From: Schistosoma mansoni | Lineage: Eukaryota; Platyhelminthes; Trematoda; Strigeidida; Schistosomatidae | DNA: 64,000 nt | Direction: 5' to 3' | Assembly (NCBI RefSeq): GCF_000237925.1 | Contig: NW_017386160.1 | Location: 16,569 to 80,568, forward strand | Part shown: piece by piece, positions 47,553-58,301 of the stretch | Position numbering within the stretch: the first letter of the stretch is position 1 | How the letters are laid out: every line of letters begins with the position of its first letter | Notes under the pieces: model-generated | What the model was told of the DNA's origin: nothing | Seen by the model: only the letters and a program-made list of their open reading frames with translations | The model's database searches: none | Position numbers and translations under genes: made by a program

Positions 47553-49940
47553 AGAAATATGTTTGCTAATGAGGCCTTTATATAACATACTTACGAATTA
47601 GAAAATTAATAACGCCTATGTAAAAACATTTACGGGTTGTAAAGAAAATGGTATTTCTTGATTTTGTTCAATATTTAGTCAGATACATCGCAGAGAACTA
47701 AAAACGTTTCAGATCTCATTCCTGAATACATACAATTCATCATAACGAAAAGGGACCATTGCATCATTAGTCTGGCTAGATGAAATTGAACAATTCATGG
47801 TGAGATAAACTGCTAAGCTTCGTCATCCTTAGATGATGAGAGAGAATAACTTAGGTCAACTATATCTGCCTTTGATCTTGAGTTCGATTCCATCACAGTC
47901 AGTTCCAGTTATTACAGTTTTGAATGAATTGATCATTCTTACATTCGAGAATTGCTAATGCCACTATTGTGAACCTATTTAGTTTCCAAAGTATAGTGAA
48001 TTGGTTGATATTGTGAAATGAATGCAAAAACTAATTTCCATCTACAAGTTTTAGAAGCACTTTTGAGAATTTGCTACTAAAGAAATTCAATTGCATGTTA
48101 TAGAAAAAGATCAACATTTAATGGTTCGTAAATAGATTATATGATTTCAAAGTGATTATGTTTGTCACACACTGCATTTGACAACTGAGTGATAGACTGT
48201 GTCAATTAAGCAAGTGTATAAATATAGTTGTTAGAGGATTGTCAGTTCAAGCACATTTTTCTTGATGCCGATTTCTCAGCACATTATATTCCAATAAGTT
48301 TATTTAATAAAAAAAGAAGAGGAGTGAGAGGAATCGAAAACCTCACACATATGTTGAGTAGATAAAATACGCGGCATTGAATGTGATGTCATTTTGAGAA
48401 GATTAGGAATGTCTACGGCGTTTTCAGTTAGAAACATATATGCCAATGCACGTTACCGATTCATGGTTTATATGTAATAAGATAAAACCTGTTTGGCTTT
48501 AAAAAGACATTGGATGTCCATCGACAATCATATTTATTATGATTTCATAGAAAAAATGATGACTAACAGTGAAGAATGGCAGTTTATCTGCAAGAATTGA
48601 AAAGCCTAACTGTTAATGTCGCGTCACTCCTTGAAACATATAACCTCTTTATGTAATAAGTTATACTGCGTACTTAAAAAAACATTCGCTGTTAACAATA
48701 TGTAAAATGCAGAAGCAGCTACGAAGAGACACTTCACCGAATAATTTATAATCTGATTTATACTCTTCCTCAGCAGCATAACTGATTTACACTATTGTTT
48801 ACACAGATAAGTTTACTTCTCATAATTGAATACTTACTGACCAATGACATAGAATGGACAGTGTATAGTTGAAAACAATTTTGATATTGATGAATTCGGG
48901 AAGTTACGTAACATCTACCAATTTGACTACACACTGCGATCCTCGAGGAAATAACATTTTGTTTGTTGTCGACATCTTTTTAAAGTAAAACAATCAATCT
49001 CTTTTGTATCAAGTATTGTTGTTTTTGGCAAATGTCACCTAAACACAAGGATTCCTGACTTATTTCGCTCAATGTATCATTCGTTTTCCAAAGTATCATC
49101 CTTTATTCACTCATCAATCTTCTATGTTTAATGCAAATACAATATGCCCTTGACAGAATCTTATTACAGTAATTAAGTCGTATCTCTTAACACTAATGAC
49201 AATTAACACAAGTTCAAATGGTATATGGAAGTAATTCATTGAAATACAAAGATGAGAATCATTCATCTCCTTGTGTTTCATCACTATTGTAACTACAAAT
49301 CTGTATCTCGTTCAAGAAATCGTTCTCAATTTCGAACAATTATTTTTCAATGAAATGCATCTTCTTTCCTTTATAACAATCAATGACGACTTCAATCTAC
49401 ATAACCAAATACATCCGATTTCTTTTCTACCTGATCAATAGGACACTTTTTTATCTATGTTGTTCTGAAAATCTATTAACAGTCGATGGTTTAATATGGA
49501 TGACAAATAGAATGAGTATGGCTTTGTTCAGAAGTTACAATCTCCTATTAGACGAAGATGAAATCGTCTTAAATGTTAAAGTATGACTTTTGAAGTGCAA
49601 TCAAAACAGCTTGTGCTACTTTTATCTTAGTCAGTCAATTGAAAACAAAGTACAATTGACACCCAATTAACAGATTATTACAGGTAACAAACTGTTTGTT
49701 CGAGAACACATAAGCACACAATTTGAACTACAAGTTAACCAATCATTTATTTTAAAGTATGGTTAATCATACTCAAGATAACTTCCATCAACAAGGGTCA
49801 GGGATTTCAACCAATGATGAATAAAGATGAGTTCACCTATCACCATGATTGGTTAACAATAAACATGATTTTATCAAATGGGATCTTTTATTGGTCACTT
49901 TGAATCATCCAATAAGAAAGAAACAACCAAACACTTAAAA
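47553..49940. other. AT-rich region upstream of the PLXDC-like gene
   Basis: No repeat head, exon or conserved motif could be supported. Confidence 0.3.
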
Positions 49941-49944
49941 TGTC

Positions 49945-49952
49945 TATATAAA
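49945..49952 (+). promoter_or_regulatory. TATA box of the PLXDC-like gene (candidate)
   Basis: TATATAAA lies 47 bases before the first coding exon, leaving room for a transcription start about 30 bases downstream and a short 5' leader. Confidence 0.5.
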
Positions 49953-49998
49953 CATGAAAAATTCTATTAAAATTTGACTTGCAACTTTGAACGAGAAG

Positions 49999-52900
49999 AT
50001 GAGGTGAGTATTAGCTGAACACACGAAGTGAATGAGTGTATCGTACGAGTTGAAATATGATTCAATGATATAATGTTGTTCTCTTTATTTGGACCATTTT
50101 AGATACAATTTCTATTCTGACATTTCAATATCATTTTATCTGGTTGTCGTCTTGCTGTACAAATGCCTTCAGTGCCAAGACGTCTGTCAACAACCTGATT
50201 TACTACAATATGAGAAAGTGATTTACGTAAATAAATCATACCTATATGTAAGTAATCAGTCAAAATTCTAATATACATAATCAGTCTCATCATTATAATT
50301 ACACAATGAGAATTACTCTTAATCAACCTAATCCAGTTTTCAATGAAAATCTTCTAAAATCACCTACTAATGAAGTGAGTTGATTACATTTTGTAATAAA
50401 CCTACATATTCTCATCTTTATAGGAAGTTAAACCAAATTTTCAGTTTAAATATTATGAAAGTCAGGTTAATAATTTTAATGTTTACTCTTATGGTAAGTC
50501 AATAATTTCCGTTGACCTTGAAATCGTAACTGAATTTTCTTGATCACATTTTATTTTATGAATCAAAGTGAATTCAATTAGCTTCAATGAATCATTCTTA
50601 TGCTCCTTGTCACATGCAAAACTTCTTTGGATAACTTTACTTGTTCAAATTGTTGAGAGATATCAACTCACTGAAGACATTGTTGAGTGGTTGCGTAATT
50701 TCGTGGATTGATTGAAGTTAAATATTAACAGCGTTGAATGCCGACCAGATCAGTGGTCCAGTGATTAAGCACTCACGCACGAGACTGGTAAGCCCTGTGT
50801 TTGAAAATAGCGAGGTGGGATTGTGAGTGCGAACTGCTGAGGAATATCACAATAGGACAAAACGGCCGTCCAGTGATTTCAGGTTTTCCATGGTGGTCTA
50901 GCTTCTGTCGACTCATGATTTCAACAATATAAAAAATGGTATGACACTTTACAGCAAACTAAATACAGTTTATGTAACTCATTTAAACCTCTATTTAATT
51001 TCAAAATCTTTTGATTAGTTAATCTAACATTATCAATCAAGTTACATGTTTTCATTGAATAAATACAGGGACAATAGATATACAAAAAGTAATCCGTATC
51101 GGACAAATTGATATTTTTATACTAGGCGAAGATGGTTCTGAAGTACAGGTTTTGAATGAAAGTGAGTTCTTATATTATCCAGTTATGGTTCATTTTGTCT
51201 CTTATTCTCACATTTATTTTACATAAACGATTCAGTATTTCACCTGATTATTATACAAGAGTTGACCAGTACACATTGATTGTTTTGTTTGTTTGATTTT
51301 CACATGAGAACATGTGTTTGCAACACGTAGCGAGAAAAAGTGTTAGATAAAACGGAGATTCACCTCAAAAAAATATTAATTGAGTGGGAATGATAAGCGA
51401 AGTGATGTATTTCCCAGAGTAAAGAATACCTACTCTACAGTATATCAAAACTTCAAAGTAGAAGATATCTCACCGTCACAATACATCTTGGTAGACTAAA
51501 TGAATCACACTGATCACATATACAACAACAAGAGATATTTCGAGAGAATTCACTTCGGATTATTGAAGTCCATGAACTATCAAATTATATCTGATGTCCT
51601 TCAACGTTTTTTTTCCATTTACTCGACTCAGAAAATTTAGTGTCTCTGAGTCGTTGTCTGTTGATCATAGATTTTCCAACTCTATCTCTGTAATCATATT
51701 CGTATGATTGTGAACTTCGAATCAAGCATTTCCTGAATAACTAATCAATGAAGTAGCATGAACAGTCAGCTAGTACTAGATGTTTTACATGAAGGAGAAC
51801 ACCTAAGACATCAAGGTGACATACATTCATTTTGGTCAGTTATCAGAATTGATGAATAACAATTTTGTATGGGTATTGTCGGATAGATAATGAAGGTCTC
51901 CTACTCAGTCAAAAGCTACAAGAACAAATTTTACGGGAGTGAAATATTCTTCTCAGTTCATTATGTCGTTGAAATGATAATATTCCTTGAAACCTCATCA
52001 GAGATGATTGGGAATGAAGATGATGTCTTGTATGCAAAGGCGTTTAGTACTAACATGTACATTTATCTCAACAGACAGATATTCATTGGGTACTTCTTTA
52101 AACATCAATTTCGATTTTCATTATTTCAGAGGATTTATTCGCTGCCAGATGGTCTATTAAAAAGAATGATAATAGTAAACGTAAGTCAACATCGATTGAT
52201 CGTTTGAGTACATGTGGAGTCAAAATGCTTACATTTTGACTGATTGTGATTATGCATAGTTCGTGATATTTGATTCTTCTCAGAAACTGACAAATTAATT
52301 ATTTGATACTTTTCTGGAGAACGAGAGTAGAATTATATGTGTAATTCAATCACCGTTTGGTTACATCGATTAAGGCCTGAAGGACAGTTGACAGAAACTG
52401 GAAGACACTGTATCTAACGAATGATAAATTGGTTATCATTGATGAATTAAGTCACAATCTAAATTCACTTGTGAGAAAACGAGTGCAGAGATTCATGTTC
52501 GTTTACAGGCCTCAATCGAACTCCATGAGAAGTCTGCGTTTCAAAATAGGTGAATTGTGTTGTATATTCGTCAAAAAGCCATTTCTGTACACAATACATT
52601 CACCTATACATCCATTCATCGCATCGTCATTCCAAAATTTTATACATTTAAATTAAGAAATCATTAAGACCACACATCTAAACGTACTCGTTTCTCATCT
52701 ACAACAAATAAACAATATGGTCAGAACCAGCTAGTCGATTGAAGTAACCATATATTCCGCAACCAATTAAATTCTCAAGTTCCATTCGTAAACAAACACT
52801 CCACAGCTCATTTCATATGTACTCAAAGTCGAATTTTTCACGGGGGTTTTATGATAAATACTGCCTATATAACAATACCTCTTCGACTATCAAATGTTAT

Positions 52901-55900
52901 TGAAAATCTTGGCGATATATTGTTTCATCAATAATAGAACGGTAATACAGAAACTAGGCATTTGAGATTCATTTCGAAGGATGCATGCTCGTTATAATCA
53001 CATGATATTCACTTCAGTGTATTGATCATCAATTCGACAGAAGAAAGTCTATATATCCACTGAAATCGCGTCACTTTGTGAGTAGGCATAGAAAGTGTTA
53101 CATTTAACAGTAATTTGATCAATATTTCTCTTTTAAATGGTAAGTATCGAGAGTCTTCTCATTGTAGTGGTTAAAGGGACGGTATTTTGTCTGATATATC
53201 CGAGTGGAAAAATATCAATCTACTATGAGGACGTAAGTTGCACAATTGAATGAATATATATAATTGTTTTCAAGTAATTCAGTTTAGTCTCCTACTTCAT
53301 GTTAATCAATACTGTCTAATGCATCGAGTTACATTGAATACGATTGAAATTAATTAACATTTTATAATGTGCTGACAGACTAATTGACACTATTATTATT
53401 ATCTCAATGGCACACTTTATCTAAGCACTTGTTGAATACAGTGAATAGTTAGAAGTGAAGTGCCTTCAGAAGGAACTATGATATCTTCTTACCAAATAGT
53501 ATCAAAAAGTATATGTTAGAGTACTGTGCAGAAAGAGTCGTATTCTGTGAAGCTGTATTTCGTCTTCTGAAGATAGACTGTTCGGAACGTTCACTGTTGA
53601 ATATTCTGAGCATAGCATCCTTGCAGTTATTCACAATCACATTTCAATCCAACTGATGTGGATATTCATCTTACAGTTTGTTGCCTCATTTCCATGGTAC
53701 ATAGATAGTTAATCGAACTTGACTGAATTTGACAACTTTAGTAGTTCATAATACATATGTAGACTACGTGGTACCTACTCCTAAGGTAATTGAGAGTATC
53801 AGTATCTCTAGTGTTAGTGTGTTTGAGTGTCTTTGAATAAGATAATATGAATGATGACACATTAATTCAATGATTAATTGCTTTTTATATGGAAGCTTGT
53901 GTGCTGACAGACCTTCACTTGCACTTCAAATATGTTTTTCTCAGATTCCTACGGAAATTAATCGCAATCTACTTTATTCAAAAATGAGAGGTATTTTTTG
54001 GTGCCAAACAAGTGAGAAACATTTAAACGAAAGTTGTTAACATTTTGATATACAATGACGTACATCATTAACCATCCGTATTCTCAGGCTCACTCAAACA
54101 GATATCTCCAGTAAAATAACTAAGGTGTATCTACATCGTAGTGTGTAAATGGATATTTGAAGACGTTTCTCGTTCATGCTTATCAATTGACTGATGGAGA
54201 CAGGGATATATGAATGACGGTACTAGGAAGACAATATATCTACACATTTAACTATTCACTGACTGTACGGCAGTTACACTTGTGGTCCTCAGTTATATCA
54301 CCACTCAATGAAGAATGAAATGTGTTTCGTATGAAACAAATTAAAGTAATGGTACTTGGAACTGACATTTCCTATATAAAATGCCCAATTGTTGTGATTC
54401 GCTGAGAGAATCATGTGTTGTTGACAGATAAAACTGAGTTTGGAGACAAGCATTGAGTGTAAGTGATTAGGTGGGATACAATGTTTTATAAGTGAAAGTG
54501 AGAAAATGAACTGAATGTTCCGTCAAGTGGTGTATGTTGATCAGTTGAAACGTATTACTGAATCTATAAACTGTGAAGATAATTTTCATTTTTGTATTGT
54601 TTGTTTGAATCGTCACACTGGTGTTTTGGACTGCAATTGATGTCTCTTATTGATATATGTGCACCCTGTGAGGATTGTCTCAAAGTTTCCTTGAGTCACT
54701 GGTATTGTAGGTAAAGATGGTTGGTGACTAGCGGTGTAATCAATTGCAGTCCTTAATATTATTTGGAAGATTCAACAAACAATACAAAAATGAATTAAAT
54801 TCTCACCCATTTTGCAGGCTAGTATGTGGTTTGAGTAGCTAAGTGAATGTACCTGCATCTCAGACTTGTTGATGTTCACTCTGGGACTCGAACCCAGTAC
54901 CTTTCGCTTCAAACGCTATCGCGTTATCCACTCGGCCACTGAGTCCTGATAGCCACATGCCTGTGCAATAAGGTGAAGTTAAAAATCATTTAGTATTGTC
55001 CTGGATGCAGGTACATCCAGCTGACGAGTCCCAAGTAGGTCGAAACGCGTGTCCTGGATTCCACTGCTAGTCACTATCCATCTTTGCTTGCAATGCTTGT
55101 GAATTAAGGCTATATCGAGTCAATACGCACAGTATGCACATATGCCAATAAGAGACCGACCAGTTGCAGTCCTAACACATCAATGGGAAGACTCAAACAA
55201 ACAATACTAAATGAAATTATGAGAAATGTTTCAATTTCTTGTTTTGACTGCTCTTTACATGGTGCAAACAAATTGTTATACTTAAAAGAGAAATCATATT
55301 TTTCAAGTGTCCTTTCCTCTTCACTTTATCATACAAGGTGAAGTAGAGAGTAGAATAACTATTCCTATAGAAAGGATCAAAAGTGGAACGTTAGTAGAGT
55401 ATGAACCGATGGGAGGTATGTTAAAAGTTATCCATTTTGCACTAACCATTTTCACACTTAAATACATCATTTTGTTTCCAACAATTTAAACATTCTACAA
55501 GCAATTTTGTTCAGCTATCAAATAATATCTAAGCATCCGTGTCAAATGACTTTTCAGTTACCTTTATTGAATACACATTGATTCATTGCTGAATAATAAA
55601 AATGATCAAGCAGCCATTTCGAACTAATAATGAAGTCTTCACTTTGATGAATTCTACTTTAACACAGTCACAAAACGATAGATAGGATGACAAGAGCTTC
55701 GAAAACATTGAGCGTCAGATGGTTGACTGTGTATTGACGAGAAAACGTCTGTTTGTCTTTCGATTCATGCGATATTGAATTTTACTGACGTGTTGAATTT
55801 GCTGAAACACTCCATATAATTGTTTATTGAAGACGATTGACTAAATTTCGATATTCTCTTCTTTGTCATAAGTGTCCGATTAATTGATGGTTTAAACAAG

Positions 55901-57413
55901 CACGTCTCTGAATGACGATTTATCATAGCCAGTGATAGAATTGATTTCACAGTGTGAAAATCCAATGCAGTCCGTTTTGCTATGTCCAGTGAGAGTATCG
56001 TGTGTACATACCTGAATGTAAACGGTCATTGAAATCCACCAATTTCATCTGTCAAAATCCATTGTTCGTACTTGACATTCAATGTGTTTCCATTCAATTG
56101 AAATGTCCTGTGGTGCAATGTTAGTTGAATTGAAAGTGTACTCAATATTGCATGATGCATCGTGATGACAATTTTCCACGAAAAGTAATAGTCACTTATT
56201 TCCGAAATCACTATCATATTGTAGTAACCTACTTTTCTCGACGAGAACGCGATTGGTATAATGGAAACATTTATTATTATAACCAATTGTACCAGTGATT
56301 GTTTTACTGCACTCGCTTTGTTCAACTGTACCAAAATCACTTTTTGTTCCGTTTTCCATCTTGTTCGTGAGAACTGTCTTACGCTCTGCCATTTTGATTG
56401 TACTCTTTGGTATGTCTCGGTATTCTTTCGATACCACGAGATCGCCAATAAATATATCCTATCCAATAACAGTCTTCTAGTTTTCGGCCTATCGAGGGAT
56501 CGAAGTCGTTATCTGGCGCCTAATCTTATTGTAGTGGTGATCATAGTCTATCGTGACTCGACACCCATCTACAATATCATCGAATTGTAGCTATATGTTA
56601 TATAATTCTCTTTATTTTTGTTTGATAACTTGAAATGAAATCGCTTGATTCTTTTCACAGAATCTTGTGCAAAATACAACACCTCTGAATCATGTCAAAA
56701 CGCAAGACCATCGGATATAGCATGTATTTGGTGTGACAAAAATAACACATGCATTGATATTTATTATCAGGATACTGATTACTTGAAAGAAAATAACTGC
56801 CGTGTTAAGGTTAGTGGTTTTTCGTCTTTTTCAATGTCACCGAATTCCTTATTCCGAGTAAAAAGACTTAACCTGATGAACGGTTTAGAGTTATGAATAA
56901 GAACTGACTTGTATTGTCAAATAGGTAATGGATGTTCTAAATGTTTGTACAACTGCACATTGTGTAACTAGTAGTTGTATTCCCTACTCTCATTGTTACT
57001 GACAGTGGTGTACAACGATTAATGTAATAATCGAACAGTATTTAATGATAACTGACAAATGCTACCGTTTTGTTTATCCAAAAGAGACCGGATGTTAACG
57101 ATTCGAGTACACAAACACCAATCAAATACATTCAAACAACGTCGGCAACCACAGAAGTTCAGGTGAGAGAAACCCTAAAGGAAACCAGCATTGTAACTGA
57201 TCAATACATGGTAAATATTTGATATTTTATAATAAATTCTACTGTTTTGTTTTCCTTAAGCATACGACCGACGGAATAACCGAAGAGAACGGACAGAACA
57301 AATCACTCCAGTATTTATACATTGTGATACCGCTGGTCGTTTCCTTCTTTGCTTTATGTATCGGTTGTGTCATTTGGAGATGGTTGTATATGAAAAAGAA
57401 AAGGAATTTATAA
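49999..57413 (+). CDS. PLXDC: Plexin-domain-containing (PLXDC/TEM7-like) membrane protein
   Basis: Exons: 49999-50003, 50103-50247, 50285-50374, 50424-50493, 51069-51161, 52130-52180, 53048-53081, 53111-53139, 53168-53232, 53945-54011, 55338-55415, 56661-56809, 56925-56963, 57085-57210 and 57261-57413. All introns are GT-AG; together 1194 bases, 397 residues and a stop. Residues 1 to about 30 are a signal peptide (ISISFYLVVVLLYKCLQC). Residues of about 80-240 follow the PLXDC/nidogen-like pattern: NFQFKYYES for the FDFPFYG region, GTVFCLIYPSGKISIYYED for [20 protein letters not shown], and ITIPIERIKSGTLVEYEPM just before the PSI domain. The PSI module (about 244-292) has ESCAKYNTSESC and ACIWCDKNNTC. 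A Thr-rich stalk follows, then a membrane helix (IVIPLVVSFFALCIGCVIW) and a short basic cytosolic end, shorter than in vertebrate PLXDC2 (529). The exon at 53048 is the least certain: its acceptor is weak and 53041 would be the more usual AG. Confidence 0.82.
50640..50930 (+). repeat. SINE family A in a PLXDC intron
   Basis: Arm, tRNA-like head (ggtccagtgattaagcact, worn B box) and a hammerhead with CTGAGGA but AAAA in place of GAAA. Then the normal tail. It is in the same orientation as the gene; the ribozyme is predicted inactive. Confidence 0.8.
54595..55215. repeat. Compound SINE family B cluster in a PLXDC intron
   Basis: Several family B pieces in opposed orientations. There is a plus arm at 54595-54660 and a reversed piece at 54715-54790. 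A well-kept tRNA-Ser-like head follows on the minus strand (54868-54960; ggccgagtggataacgcgat, B box gggttcgagtccc). Then comes a plus-strand ribozyme and common end (55010-55090) and a reversed arm (55095-55215). The order suggests insertion of copies into one another or foldback during copying. Confidence 0.75.
55015..55059 (+). ncRNA. Hammerhead ribozyme, core boxes intact
   Basis: ATCCAG, CTGACGA, stem II gtcc/ggtc with one mismatch, GAAA, short CGC/GTG-type stem III, GTC before CTGGAT. It lies in sense orientation within an intron of the PLXDC-like gene. Confidence 0.7.
57006..57095 (+). CDS. Possible alternative terminal exon of the PLXDC-like gene
   Basis: After a possible 42-base intron (56964-57005, pyrimidine-rich, ending ttactgacag) the frame WCTTINVIIEQYLMITDKCY continues to ETGC and a stop at 57093-57095. 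Joined after CTTAHC, it would complete a second cysteine-rich block and end the protein before the stalk and membrane helix. It overlaps the start of the stalk exon in another frame. This is inference from splice-like signals only. Confidence 0.35.
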
Positions 57414-57589
57414 TTCTCAGAAAGATCTTACGACTTGTTCTTATTATTATTGTGGTCAAGGTGTTTCTATTTTGTAATTCATTAGAAAACCGCTCGATTG
57501 CATTACTCATTTCAATAAGTTGAACGATTTCTTTGTGCAACTATGTGCATTCCTACGCTTGTTTACGTATTACCTAATGTATTCCTGTT

Positions 57590-57595
57590 AATAAA
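57590..57595 (+). terminator. Poly(A) signal for the PLXDC-like gene
   Basis: AATAAA, about 180 bases after the stop codon, in AT-rich sequence; a second AATAAA lies near 57640. Confidence 0.55.
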
Positions 57596-57649
57596 ATATC
57601 GAACGTGACTTTTCACATTTGCCTAATTGTTTTCATTCAATAAATACTG

Positions 57650-58300
57650 ATCTATTTTACAAGTGTCTTACAGTGTCTTATTAGTGTTATGTATACGAGA
57701 ATTTGTGATAATTGTAATCGCTAGTGAATTTCTTTTGAATGTCCATTTTCTTGAAGTCTTACAAATGAAATATATCACTCGGGATTACTGACAGTCATTA
57801 GTTTTAGCGAATCTGTCGTCAAACCCTTCCAATTCATAATTAAGTACTTCCCTGCCAACATGACTTGATTATTCACTGTCCATTAAATACTGGGTGACAA
57901 TCTATTGTTGACTTAGTGTTATCTACAGTGATTATGATTTCTTCCATTATTTTATTGTTCCGAAGTTTGCTGTGAAGCTGATTTAAAAGGTGTTGATATT
58001 CTGAATCTTGGACATACTTTGGACTTTTACTGAAAATTCTTCAAAGTGATGATGTACTTTGAACATATGGAACACCTATGGTATATTTTGTATTTATTAC
58101 TTTGTTCGTTGGTTTAGCTTCGAGAAACTAACCGATGCTTTACATGTTTACCATTGGGCATCAAGGAATAATGAAGACCTATTCTGAAACGCAGATTTGC
58201 ACTCTAGATGTGCTTACCTTTCTACGCTTGTTTATGTAGCAGTACATACAGGACCACGAGAGTGCATGTCAATCATTTTTATGTATTACTAGTCAGTATT
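57650..58300. other. Spacer, nothing recognised
   Basis: AT-rich sequence between the PLXDC-like gene and the RTE element. Confidence 0.3.
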
Positions 58301-58301
58301 C

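Noticed and set aside
54868-54960. A functional tRNA-Ser gene
   Set aside because: A and B boxes and the anticodon arm look good, but there is no closing acceptor stem and the sequence continues into SINE family B.
56964-57005. In-frame TGA read as selenocysteine in the PLXDC-like gene
   Set aside because: The TGA lies inside a stretch that behaves as a 42-base intron or as part of a 121-base intron; no selenocysteine element or selenoprotein homology was seen.
49999-57413. A micro-exon gene (MEG) of the schistosome secreted type
   Set aside because: Small exons and tiny introns suggested it, but exon sizes are not a symmetric multiple-of-three series, and the product has PLXDC, PSI and membrane-helix features not found in MEG proteins.
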